Assembly (NCBI RefSeq): GCF_009184865.1 | Contig: NZ_CP045096.1 | Coordinates: 1,736,001-1,800,000, forward strand | From: Streptomyces phaeolivaceus | Lineage (GTDB): Bacteria > Actinomycetota > Actinomycetes > Streptomycetales > Streptomycetaceae | Direction: 5' to 3' | Length of the DNA: 64,000 nt | Shown: one piece after another, positions 16,648 to 23,977 of the stretch | Layout of the letters: the number at the start of each line of letters is the position of its first letter | Position numbering within the stretch: position 1 is the stretch's first letter | The notes under the pieces: generated by a model | What the model saw: the letters and a program-made list of their open reading frames with translations, nothing else | Told to the model about the DNA's origin: nothing | Databases searched by the model: none | Program-made: the position numbers and the translations under genes

Positions 16648-17835
16648 GTGACGCCCGACGACGTTCCGCTGCTCGCGGACCTCATGCCGTGGTCCGTCGC
16701 ACCGCCACGGCTGGGCCGGGGGTGGCCGACGGGTCCCGACGCCGCCTCCCTGAAGGCCCGCTGGGACGCCCTGGTGAAGGCCGAGGGCCCGGACCGAGAG
16801 ACGCTGTTCGCCCCCACCCGGTCCCGGACCCTGGCCTCGGCGGTGGCCCAGCTGCCGGGGCAGTCCAGCGGCACCGGGCGGCTGGCCCGGGAGTCGGGGC
16901 CCTGTCCGGAGCCCGTGCGGATCCTGGCGGCCCCGTTCGACGAGCAGTGGCTCGTCCCCGACCACCGGCTGATCGACGCGGCCCGCCCCGAGCTGTGGCG
17001 GGTGGCGGACGAGCGGCAGGTCTTCGTGGTCGAGCAGACGGTCGCCCCGGAGTCCTCGGGGCCGGTCCTGCTCGCCTCCCCCGTCCTGCCGCTGCTCCCG
17101 CTCCACGGCCCGCGCGTCGGCCGCGTCCGGCCCCTGTACCGGCGGCCGGGCGGCCTGGAGCCCAACCTCGCGCCGGGCCTGCCGGAGTATCTCGGCGCAC
17201 GTCTCGGCACGGGCGCCGTCGATCCCGTCGACGTCCTCGCCTGGATCCTGGTGGCGGCGCGGCCCGGCCCGAACCGGGTCGACGTCCCGCTCCCCACCGA
17301 CCCGGAGGCCTGGTCGCACGGCGTCGAACTGGGCCGCCGCGTCCTCTGGTTGCACCTGCGCCGCGACGGCGACCGCCCCAGACTCCCCGGTGGTCGCCGC
17401 CCCTACGTCCGCGCCCCGCTGCCCGCCCGCCCCCTCGAACTCCTCTACGACCGCGAGGAGGAGAGTCTGCTCGTCGGCGAGGGCCGTATCTCGCCCGTGC
17501 CGTCCGAGGCCTGGGACTTCCATGTGGGCGGTGCGCGCGTCCTGGAGGAGTGGTTCGCGCGTCGGACGGAGGCCGCCGAGCCCGGCACGCTGGAGGCGAT
17601 CCGCCCGCCGACCTGGCCGCAGACCTGGACGTCGGAACTGCTGGAGCTGATCACCGTGCTGGCACTGCTGGCGGAACAGCGGCAGAGGCAGGGCGAGTTG
17701 ACCGTGGAGGAACCGATCACCACGGCCGATCTGCGCGAGGCGGGCGTACTCCCGGTCCCGGAATCCTCCCGCGGCCCCGCCTCGGTCCTGGACCATCACG
17801 AGGAGGGCCCGGAGGGCCAGTTCACGTTGCTGTAG
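16648..17835 (+). CDS. Free-standing type ISP restriction/modification C-terminal-like protein
   Basis: 395 residues beginning MTPDDVPLLADLMPWSVAP. It resembles the large Streptomyces family annotated as type ISP restriction/modification enzyme, which matches only the C-terminal (target-recognition) part of full ISP enzymes. Characteristic segments are EPVRILAAPFDEQWLVPDHRLIDAARPELWRVADE, RVRPLYRRPGG, GRRPYVRAPLPARPLELLYD and EAWDFHVGGARVLEEWFARR. No helicase, nuclease or methyltransferase motif is present here or in neighbouring genes. It is therefore probably not a working restriction system, and its present role is unknown. It was assigned from remembered family sequences, not a search. 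Confidence 0.75.
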   Translation: MTPDDVPLLADLMPWSVAPPRLGRGWPTGPDAASLKARWDALVKAEGPDRETLFAPTRSRTLASAVAQLPGQSSGTGRLARESGPCPEPVRILAAPFDEQWLVPDHRLIDAARPELWRVADERQVFVVEQTVAPESSGPVLLASPVLPLLPLHGPRVGRVRPLYRRPGGLEPNLAPGLPEYLGARLGTGAVDPVDVLAWILVAARPGPNRVDVPLPTDPEAWSHGVELGRRVLWLHLRRDGDRPRLPGGRRPYVRAPLPARPLELLYDREEESLLVGEGRISPVPSEAWDFHVGGARVLEEWFARRTEAAEPGTLEAIRPPTWPQTWTSELLELITVLALLAEQRQRQGELTVEEPITTADLREAGVLPVPESSRGPASVLDHHEEGPEGQFTLL

Positions 17836-17868
17836 GGGGACTTGCAGAGCAGCCGGGTGCACCACCCC

Positions 17869-18576
17869 TTACGGCGCGAACGATTCCAGCACCCTCCCCA
17901 GCATCCACTCGAACGCGGCGTCCAGATCGATCGGCCCCGGATCCTCCGTGAACGCCGCGGCCAGCCGCGGATACGCCCCGCTCGCGATCTGACCCCCGAG
18001 ATACGCGATCCGCACCGCGTTCTCCCGCTCCTCCGACCACGGCAGTGACCGCACCCGCTCGGCCGTCGCCAGTTCGTTCGCGACGTACGTCGTCACGCAC
18101 CCGTTCACCATCGCGAGCAGCTGCATCTTCGTCCCGTACGGTGCGTCGAGCGAGTCCATGCAGGTCATGCAGTGCTCCAGATACCGCAGCCCGTTGGGGC
18201 TGAAGCCGTAGACCGGCGACATCAGCCGTGGCATCCAGGGGTGCCGGCGCAACAGGGCCCGCGTCTGGTGGGCCACCCGGCGCATGTCGGCCTGCCAGTC
18301 GGCGCCGGGCTCCCACAGCTCGTGCTCGCCGCTGACCGTGTCGACCATCAGCTCGTACAGGTCCTCCTTGCGCGGCACGTAGTTGTAGAGCGACATCGTG
18401 CCGCAGCCCAGCTCGGCCGCGACATGCCGCATGGACACCGCGTCGAGTCCGCCCGCGTCGGCCAGCCGCACGGCCGCCGCCGCGATGTCCGCGCGGCTGA
18501 ACGCGGGCCGGGGGCCTCGGCCGGTGCGCTCGGGGCGCGCCCAGATCACTTCGGGTTGGGCCGCTCGGCCAGCCAT
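17869..18576 (-). CDS. TetR family regulator of the adjacent ABC exporter
   Basis: 235 residues. HTH at about 26-72 (RADIAAAAVRLADAGGLDAVSMRHVAAELGCGTMSLYNYVPRKEDLYELM), followed by a TetR_C-type domain with LLRRHPWMPRLMSPVYGFSPNGLRYLEHCM. Divergent from an ABC ATPase/permease pair; two closely similar dyads (18604-18622 and 18646-18666) lie between the genes. This is a typical drug-efflux repressor arrangement, with a ligand probably also exported by the pump. The ligand is unknown. Confidence 0.92.
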   Translation of the reverse strand: MAGRAAQPEVIWARPERTGRGPRPAFSRADIAAAAVRLADAGGLDAVSMRHVAAELGCGTMSLYNYVPRKEDLYELMVDTVSGEHELWEPGADWQADMRRVAHQTRALLRRHPWMPRLMSPVYGFSPNGLRYLEHCMTCMDSLDAPYGTKMQLLAMVNGCVTTYVANELATAERVRSLPWSEERENAVRIAYLGGQIASGAYPRLAAAFTEDPGPIDLDAAFEWMLGRVLESFAP

Positions 18577-18603
18577 CGATCATCACCTCGGCCACCATCC
18601 TAG

Positions 18604-18622
18604 TTACGTACAGCGTACGTAA
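18604..18622. promoter_or_regulatory. TetR operator 1 (perfect 8-bp arms)
   Basis: TTACGTAC, AGC, GTACGTAA: a perfect inverted repeat immediately upstream of the -10 hexamer TATGGT (18628-18633) of the ABC operon and 28 bp before the TetR start. Binding here would block both divergent promoters. Confidence 0.75.
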
Positions 18623-18627
18623 TGCGC

Positions 18628-18633
18628 TATGGT
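18628..18633 (+). promoter_or_regulatory. -10 element of leaderless ABC operon promoter
   Basis: TATGGT ends 6 nt before ATG 18640, with no Shine-Dalgarno sequence in front of that ATG, so the transcript is probably leaderless. It sits between the two TetR dyads. Confidence 0.5.
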
Positions 18634-18639
18634 CGGCCC

Positions 18640-19596
18640 ATGACTACTACGTACGCCGTACTTAGTGAGGGTCTGGAGAAGAGCTTCGGGGACGTCCATG
18701 CCGTCCGTGGCCTGGATCTGGCCGTGGCGGAGGGCACGGTGGTCGGGATGCTCGGCCCGAACGGGGCGGGCAAGACGACGGTCGTCCGGCTGCTGGCGAC
18801 GCTGCTGCGGCCGGACGCGGGCTCCGCACGGATCGCGGGCCACGACCTGGTGCGCGAGCCGGGCGCGGTCCGGCGGGCGATCGGGGTGACCGGGCAGTAC
18901 GCGTCGGTGGACGGGGATCTGACCGGGCGGCAGAACCTGCGGCTGTTCGCGCGGCTGCACCGGGTCCGTGACACGGCGGCCCGCGCGGGTGAACTCCTCG
19001 ACCGTTTCGGCCTGACGGAGGCCGCCGACCGGCCGGCCTCCACCTACTCGGGCGGTATGCGCCGCCGGCTCGACCTCGCCGCCAGCCTGATCCGGCACCC
19101 GGCGGTGCTCTTCCTCGACGAGCCCACGACCGGGCTGGACCCGGTGAGCCGCAACCAGATCTGGGACGCCGTGCGCGCCCTGAAGGCGGAGGGCACGACC
19201 GTGCTGCTCACCACGCAGTATCTGGAGGAGGCCGACCGACTCGCCGACCGGATCGTGCTGATGGAGCGGGGCCGGATCGCGCACAGCGGCTCGCCGCCCC
19301 AACTCAAGGCGCTCATCGGCTCGTACGCGGAGGTCGTCGTCGCCCACGCGGACGCGCTGACCGGGGCGGCGGGCGTCCTCGACCAACTCACCGGCGCGGA
19401 GCCCTCGTTCGACCGCGAGCGGAACGCCGTGGGCGCGGTCGCCCTGGACCCGACGCTCACGCTCCCCCGGCTGGTGCGTGAACTCGACGCGGCAGGCGTG
19501 CCGTTGGTCGACGCGAGCCTGCGCCCGCCGACCCTCGACGACGTGTTCCTCCGGCTGACGGCCGGCCCCGTGGACCTCAAGGAGCGTGCGGCATGA
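18640..19596 (+). CDS. ABC transporter ATP-binding protein, DrrA family
   Basis: 318 residues. Walker A GPNGAGKTTVVRLL (about residue 40), Q-loop GVTGQYASVDGDLTG, signature YSGGMRRRLDLAASL, Walker B VLFLDEPTTGLD and switch His region LLTTQYLEEAD, with a DrrA-type C-terminal domain (SGSPPQLKALIG onward). ATG 18640 (MTTTYAVL) is chosen over 18622 because of the leaderless -10 placement; 18622 lies within operator 1. The stop overlaps the permease start (ATGA), so the two subunits are coupled. Probable efflux of a drug or lipid-like compound, repressed by the divergent TetR. Confidence 0.95.
   Translation: MTTTYAVLSEGLEKSFGDVHAVRGLDLAVAEGTVVGMLGPNGAGKTTVVRLLATLLRPDAGSARIAGHDLVREPGAVRRAIGVTGQYASVDGDLTGRQNLRLFARLHRVRDTAARAGELLDRFGLTEAADRPASTYSGGMRRRLDLAASLIRHPAVLFLDEPTTGLDPVSRNQIWDAVRALKAEGTTVLLTTQYLEEADRLADRIVLMERGRIAHSGSPPQLKALIGSYAEVVVAHADALTGAAGVLDQLTGAEPSFDRERNAVGAVALDPTLTLPRLVRELDAAGVPLVDASLRPPTLDDVFLRLTAGPVDLKERAA
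18646..18666. promoter_or_regulatory. TetR operator 2, inside the start of the ABC ATPase gene
   Basis: ACTACGTAC, GCC, GTACTTAGT: same core as operator 1 (TACGTAC, 3 nt, GTAC-G/T-TA) with one arm mismatch, spaced 42 bp from it centre to centre (four helical turns). It lies in codons 3-9 of the ATPase gene. Confidence 0.65.
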
Positions 19597-20375
19597 GCGC
19601 GTTGGCGTACGACGGCACGGCGATGCTGGGCCGGCAGCTGCGGCGGGTGCGGAACAATCCGGGGCTGCTGATCCTCACCCAGGTCATGCCGATCTCGATG
19701 CTGCTGTTCTTCGGGTACGTCTTCGGCAGCGCGCTCGCCGTGCCGGGCGAGGAGTACCGGCGGTTCCTGGTGCCGGGGCTGCTGGTGGCGACGGCGTCCG
19801 GCGGGATCATGACCGGGATGTTCCAGGCCGCCGGGGACACGCACCGGGGGGTGATGGACCGTTTCCGGACGCTGCCGATGAGCCGGGCCGCCGTGCCGCT
19901 CGGGCAGGCGCTGGCGGATGTGCTCGTCACCGCCGCGGGGACGGTGCCGTTCCTGCTGGTGGGGCTCGCGGTGGGGTGGCGGATCGAGGGGGGCGCGCTC
20001 GCGGCGGCCGGTGCCTTCGGGCTGTTGCTGCTGTTCCGCTTCGCGTGCGTGTGGATCGGTGTCTTCCTGGGCCTGCTGACCCGCAACGAGGAGGCGGCCG
20101 GGCAGTTGGGCGGTGCCACGTTCCTGCTGCCGCTGCTGTCCAGCGCGTACATCCCGACCGAGGGGCTGCCCGGCTGGCTGCGCACGGTCGCCGAGTGGAA
20201 CCCGATCAGCGCGGTCGCCACGGCGCTGCGCGACCTGTTCGGGAACGCGCCCGTGCCGGAGGGTGCCGCCTGGCCGGTGAGCCATCCCGTCGCCGGGTCG
20301 CTGCTGTGGTGCGCCGTGCTGCTTGCCGTGTTCGTACCGCTCGCGGTCCGCACGTACGCGGCCGGGGCGAAGTGA
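19593..20375 (+). CDS. ABC-2 type permease (DrrB-like)
   Basis: 260 residues, six predicted TM helices in the ABC-2 pattern. LLRRVRNNPGLLILT-type cytosolic entry helix, FLVPGLLVATASGGIMTGM, then DRFRTLPMSRAAVPLGQ and the late FLLPLLSSAYIPTEGLPGWLRTVAEWNPISAV motif. Translationally coupled to the ATPase by a 4-bp overlap. It forms a half-size exporter with it. A strong intrinsic terminator follows the stop directly. Confidence 0.94.
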   Translation: MSALAYDGTAMLGRQLRRVRNNPGLLILTQVMPISMLLFFGYVFGSALAVPGEEYRRFLVPGLLVATASGGIMTGMFQAAGDTHRGVMDRFRTLPMSRAAVPLGQALADVLVTAAGTVPFLLVGLAVGWRIEGGALAAAGAFGLLLLFRFACVWIGVFLGLLTRNEEAAGQLGGATFLLPLLSSAYIPTEGLPGWLRTVAEWNPISAVATALRDLFGNAPVPEGAAWPVSHPVAGSLLWCAVLLAVFVPLAVRTYAAGAK

Positions 20376-20376
20376 C

Positions 20377-20405
20377 CTCCGGCCCGTTCGGGGGACGGGC
20401 CGGAG
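20377..20405 (+). terminator. Intrinsic-type hairpin after the ABC operon
   Basis: CTCCGGCCCGT, 7-nt loop, ACGGGCCGGAG: a perfect 11-bp stem starting 1 nt after the permease stop. No U-tract follows, as is common in Streptomyces. Confidence 0.8.
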
Positions 20406-20430
20406 TCCGGTGCCCCCGGTGCCCCCGGCG

Positions 20431-20524
20431 GCCGGGTCGCCGGGTCGCCGGGTCGCCGGGTCGCCGGGTCGCCGGGTCGCCGGGTCGCCGGGTCGCCGGG
20501 TCGCCGGGTCGCCGGGTCGCCGGG
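20431..20524. repeat. Tandem 8-bp repeat, 11 perfect copies
   Basis: The octamer GCCGGGTC is repeated 11 times without error (20431-20518), plus a 6-nt partial copy. It lies between the ABC operon terminator and the CoA-transferase promoter. Since 8 is not a multiple of 3 and no gene covers it, copy-number change would shift spacing only. It is a likely hypervariable locus between strains. Confidence 0.95.
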
Positions 20525-20549
20525 GGCACGTGACACGCGCTACGTCCTG

Positions 20550-20579
20550 GTGACAACGGCGGCCCGGCGGGGACATGAT
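20550..20579 (+). promoter_or_regulatory. Promoter of the CoA transferase gene (leaderless)
   Basis: -35 GTGACA (20550-20555), 18-nt spacer, -10 CATGAT (20574-20579). The downstream ATG at 20587 is 7 nt after the -10, so the message probably starts at or next to the start codon. Confidence 0.5.
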
Positions 20580-20586
20580 CCACGGC

Positions 20587-21873
20587 ATGCGCTCACCGTC
20601 CGGCCCCACCGAACCTCCGCCCACCGAACCTTCGCCCGGCGATCCCCTACCCCGCGATCCGCAGTCCACCGAGCCCCGGCCCGCCGATCCCCTGCCGCTC
20701 GACGGCCTCACCGTCGTCGCCGTCGAGCAGGCGGTCGCGGCCCCCTTCGCCACCCGCCAGCTCGCCGATCTGGGCGCGCGGGTGATCAAGGTGGAGCGGG
20801 TGGACGGCGGTGACTTCGCCCGTGGCTACGACACGGCCGCCGGGGGCCTCGCCTCGCACTTCGTGTGGTGCAACCGGGGCAAGGAGTCCCTGGCGCTGGA
20901 TCTGAAGGACCCGCGCGGCCTGGCGGTCGTCCGGCGGCTGGTGGCGGACGCGGACGTGTTCGTGCAGAACCTCGCGCACGGCGCGGCGGCGCGGCTCGGC
21001 CTGGACGCCGCCACGCTGTGCGCCGCGCACCCCCGGCTGATCGCGGTGGACATCTCGGGCTACGGGGCGTCGGGGCCGTACTCGGACAAGCGGGCGTACG
21101 ACATGCTCGTGCAGTGCGAGGCCGGGCTGGTGTCGGTGACGGGCACCCCGGAGCGGCCGGTGAAGGCGGGCATCCCGGCGGCGGACATCGCCGCCGGGAT
21201 GTACGCGTTCTCGGGGGTGCTCGCGGCGCTCGTCCGCCGGGGCACGACCGGGCGGGGCGGGCCGGTGGAGGTGTCGATGCTGGAGGCGCTCGCGGAGTGG
21301 ATGGGGCATCCGCTGCATCACGCGATGCACGGCGGGAGCGCGCCGGCGCGCACGGGGCTCGGGCACGCGGTGATCGCGCCGTACGACGCCTACGCGACGG
21401 CGGACGGCGGACGGGTGCTGCTGTCGGTGCAGAACGACCGTGAGTGGCGGCGGCTCGCCGAACAGGTGCTGGGGCGGCCGGAGTTGGCGGTCGATCCGGG
21501 TTTCGCGACGAACCCGGCGCGGGTCGAGCACCGGGAGCGTACGGACGAGCTGGTCGGGAGGGCGCTCGGAGTGCTGGGCACCGATGAGGCGCTGGCGCGG
21601 CTGGAGGCGGCGGGGATCGCCTGTGCGCGGCTACGGGATGTCACGGAGGTGGCGGCACATCCGCAGTTGGCGGCCCGGGACCGGTGGCGGGAGGTGGGTT
21701 CACCGGTGGGGCCGCTGAGGGCGTTGCTGCCGCCGATCACGCTGCCGGGCGGGGACGAGGCGCGGATGGGAGCGGTGCCCGCACTCGGGGAGCACACCGG
21801 GTCGCTGCTGCGTGCCGCGGGGATGACGGACGAGGAGATCGCAGCGCTGCGCCGGGACGGTGTGGTCGCCTGA
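20587..21873 (+). CDS. CaiB/BaiF family CoA transferase
   Basis: A 428-residue class III CoA-transferase that moves CoA between organic acids. Conserved: VVAVEQAVAAPFATRQLADLGARVIKVER at the N-terminus, FVWCNRGKESLALDLKDPRG, and the catalytic Asp in SDKRAYDMLVQCEAGL, followed by GIPAADIAAGMYAFSGVLAAL. An atypical Pro-rich N-terminal extension (PTEPPPTEPSPGDP) of about 40 residues precedes the domain. ATG 20587 is chosen by promoter placement; 20575 would lie within the -10. No dedicated acid-metabolism neighbours are present, so the substrates are unknown. Confidence 0.9.
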   Translation: MRSPSGPTEPPPTEPSPGDPLPRDPQSTEPRPADPLPLDGLTVVAVEQAVAAPFATRQLADLGARVIKVERVDGGDFARGYDTAAGGLASHFVWCNRGKESLALDLKDPRGLAVVRRLVADADVFVQNLAHGAAARLGLDAATLCAAHPRLIAVDISGYGASGPYSDKRAYDMLVQCEAGLVSVTGTPERPVKAGIPAADIAAGMYAFSGVLAALVRRGTTGRGGPVEVSMLEALAEWMGHPLHHAMHGGSAPARTGLGHAVIAPYDAYATADGGRVLLSVQNDREWRRLAEQVLGRPELAVDPGFATNPARVEHRERTDELVGRALGVLGTDEALARLEAAGIACARLRDVTEVAAHPQLAARDRWREVGSPVGPLRALLPPITLPGGDEARMGAVPALGEHTGSLLRAAGMTDEEIAALRRDGVVA

Positions 21874-21914
21874 GCGCGGGCCCTCCTGCGGGAAAGCCCT
21901 TGGAGCGTGGGGTA

Positions 21915-22181
21915 CTAGCGGCTGCCGAACAGCGAGCGGCGCAGCCTCTTCAGGGGTGCGAACAGCGAGACCCGGCCGACGCGCGTGTCCTTGCGGTTGC
22001 TGCGCTCCTGCGGGGAACGTGACGTTATCTCACGCATCAGCGAGGTCGCCTCCGCCGCCTCGCGCTGTGGCACGGCGGGGCCGCTCAGCACCGAGAGATG
22101 GCGGTCGAGACGCGAACTGGTCGCGCTGCTCCCGCACGTGATCGCAGGGACTCGCGCCCTGCGCACTGTTATCTGTTCCAT
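21915..22181 (-). CDS. Hypothetical protein, 88 residues
   Basis: ATG 22181 follows GGGGAG by 5 nt. The peptide starts MEQITVRRARVPAITCGSS, has a central amphipathic part rich in Leu and Arg, and ends in a strongly basic segment (PLKRLRRSLFGSR). It has no TM helix or signal peptide, and one Cys. The family is not recognised, but the good ribosome site and codon pattern support translation. It stands between the CoA transferase (convergent) and the anti-sigma gene, with no other partner. Confidence 0.65.
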   Translation of the reverse strand: MEQITVRRARVPAITCGSSATSSRLDRHLSVLSGPAVPQREAAEATSLMREITSRSPQERSNRKDTRVGRVSLFAPLKRLRRSLFGSR

Positions 22182-22296
22182 GTCACTCCCCACCCGTACG
22201 AGTCCACCCGGCCCGGGCAGCGTAACCATATCGCCCCGTTGGAGCACTCGGGAATCACGGTCCCGGTATTCCTCTACCCCGTCGGGGGGTTGTTGA

Positions 22297-23109
22297 CTAC
22301 TCTCCGAATCCGACCGATTCCAGGGCGAGTTGGACAACTGGCTGGCTGGTGGGTTGCGCTGATCCACCGTCGGGTTCGACGGTCACCGCGAGTGACGTCG
22401 CATCGTTGTCCATTCCCTCGGTGACCAAGGGCGTGTCGCCGTCGAAGAGACCGAGGGAGCGTGGTTGCACGTCGGGGCGCATGAGCCAGAGCTGATGCAC
22501 CCGGTTGTTCGGGAGGTCCTTGAATCCGCTGAGGGTCACGATCGCGCTGCCCTCCTCCGCGGAGGCGATCACTCCGATGCGATGGCCCTCCGTGTCCCGG
22601 TCGCTGGTCGCGCGGGCGTCCGGCGCGGCGAGAACGTGGGCGATCTCACTGGCCCGGTCCCGCTCGGCGGCCAGTTCGTCCCGGGTGCGGTCGACCTGCA
22701 CGGCGAAGAGGGAGGCCACGACGAGTGCGGCGGCGGCGGTGACGGTGGCCAGCGGGACGCGCAAAGAGCGCAGACGGGGCGCACGGGCGCGCGCCTTCGG
22801 CGGCGGCTCGGTGCCCCACACATGGCGCGGCAGATGCCGGTCCCGTGCCGACCGCGCGCTCCAGGACCGGTTCTCCTGTGGTGTGTTGCGTACGGCGGCG
22901 AAGACCCGGTCGCGCATCGCCATGGGTGCCGGGGCCGCCGTCGACCAGGCGAGGCGGACCGCGTCCTCGGACAGGGCGCGCACCTCGGCCGGACAGCGGT
23001 CGCAGCGCTCCAGGTGCTGCTCGAAGCGGCGCCGCTCCTCGGGCTCCAGGGCGTCGAGGGCGTAGGGAGCGGCGAGCGAGTGGAGATCCTCGCGACGGAA
23101 GAGGCTCAC
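22297..23109 (-). CDS. Anti-sigma factor, RskA type, with zinc-finger domain
   Basis: 270 residues. The cytosolic N-terminus holds the ZAS-type zinc site RRFEQHLERCDRCPAEV (HxxxCxxC). A single TM helix (VPLATVTAAAALVVASLFAVQV, about residues 126-148) follows, then a coiled-coil-like stretch (RTRDELAAERDRASEI) and an extracytoplasmic RskA domain (VTLSGFKDLPNNRVHQLWLMRPD). GTG 23109 is preceded by GGGGGAGG. The gene follows the ECF sigma gene by 34 bp, so they form an operon. RskA-type factors release their sigma factor after regulated proteolysis in response to redox or surface signals. Confidence 0.93.
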   Translation of the reverse strand: MSLFRREDLHSLAAPYALDALEPEERRRFEQHLERCDRCPAEVRALSEDAVRLAWSTAAPAPMAMRDRVFAAVRNTPQENRSWSARSARDRHLPRHVWGTEPPPKARARAPRLRSLRVPLATVTAAAALVVASLFAVQVDRTRDELAAERDRASEIAHVLAAPDARATSDRDTEGHRIGVIASAEEGSAIVTLSGFKDLPNNRVHQLWLMRPDVQPRSLGLFDGDTPLVTEGMDNDATSLAVTVEPDGGSAQPTSQPVVQLALESVGFGE

Positions 23110-23143
23110 TCCGCACCTCCCCCGGGCCGGCCGAACTGGGCGC

Positions 23144-23737
23144 TCATGCGACTCCTCCCAGGCATTCGCGCAGCCGTGTGAGTCCGTCGCGCATACGGGT
23201 CTTGACCGTGCCGAGCGGCAGTGAGAGCCGCTCGGCCACTTCTCGGTAGGTGTAGCCGTCGTAGTAGGCGAGGGTGACCGACTCGCGCTGGAGGGTGGTG
23301 AGTTTCTCCAGACAGTGGCGCACCCACTGGCGTTCGAGTCCGGCCTCGACCTCTTCCGCGACCTGGTCGAAGGCGGGGTGGTGGTTACGGCGTCCCTCGC
23401 GCTGCTCGCGTTCGGTGGCGGCGCGGGCGCTGCGCACCCGGTCCACCGCGCGCCGGTGCGCGAGGGTGAGTATCCAGGACAGCGCGCTGCCGCGGGCGGG
23501 GTCGAACCGGCCCGCGGAACGCCACAGTTCGAGCAGCACCTCCTGAGCCACCTCCTCCGACTGCGCGGGGTCCCGCACGACCCGGCGGACCAGCCCGAAC
23601 ACCGGGCCGGACACCAGTACGTACAGCTCCTCGAACGCCCGTTGGTCGCCTCCGGCCACCCGGACCAGAAGCTCGTCCGCCTCCACTCGCTCCCCCTCGC
23701 CTCCGGCCGAGCACGGCCATCCCCGCGCGTAAGCCAT
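23144..23737 (-). CDS. ECF sigma factor, SigK-like
   Basis: 197 residues from ATG 23737; GTG 23686, with GGGGGAG 3 nt before it, would give 180 residues and is a real alternative. Region 2 spans about 30-95 (FEELYVLVSGPVFGLVRRVVRDPAQSEEVAQEVLLELWRSAGRFD). Region 4 is near the C-terminus (LTTLQRESVTLAYYDGYTYREVAERLSLPLGTVKTRMRDGLTRL). It is paired with an RskA-type anti-sigma gene and divergent from the DUF4331-TPR-Ni/Co transporter group, which is its likely target. No ECF promoter could be assigned with confidence. Confidence 0.94.
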   Translation of the reverse strand: MAYARGWPCSAGGEGERVEADELLVRVAGGDQRAFEELYVLVSGPVFGLVRRVVRDPAQSEEVAQEVLLELWRSAGRFDPARGSALSWILTLAHRRAVDRVRSARAATEREQREGRRNHHPAFDQVAEEVEAGLERQWVRHCLEKLTTLQRESVTLAYYDGYTYREVAERLSLPLGTVKTRMRDGLTRLRECLGGVA

Positions 23738-23801
23738 TCGCAACCGACCCACCTCCGGATGGGGTTACGGATCAGACTGCCCAATACGCGGGTCTCCGGT
23801 C

Positions 23802-23836
23802 GACCGATCGGGCCGACCGATCGGGCCGACCGATCC
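23802..23836. repeat. 13-bp direct repeats in the sigma/DUF4331 divergent region
   Basis: GACCGATCGGGCC occurs twice in tandem, followed by a third partial copy, GACCGATCC. Each unit contains the 6-bp palindrome CGATCG. Position between two divergent units suggests a binding array, but it may be slippage. Confidence 0.6.
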
Positions 23837-23977
23837 GAACATCGGATCAACGAATGTCGCTCTCCACTGAAACAACCCTTCAAACGCGCCGTAAGAACGT
23901 TTGGGATTCGACCAATCCACCCTGCCGACCGCACCGAATGGCGTTCGTCAGGCAAGTTGGGACAGAGGACGGACGGC

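Noticed and set aside
16639..17835. A working type ISP restriction-modification system
   Set aside because: Only the C-terminal-like part is encoded; no nuclease, helicase or methyltransferase motifs in or around it.
20431..20524. Octamer array as a CRISPR or origin-type iteron set
   Set aside because: No spacers and no replication gene nearby; a simple tandem repeat.
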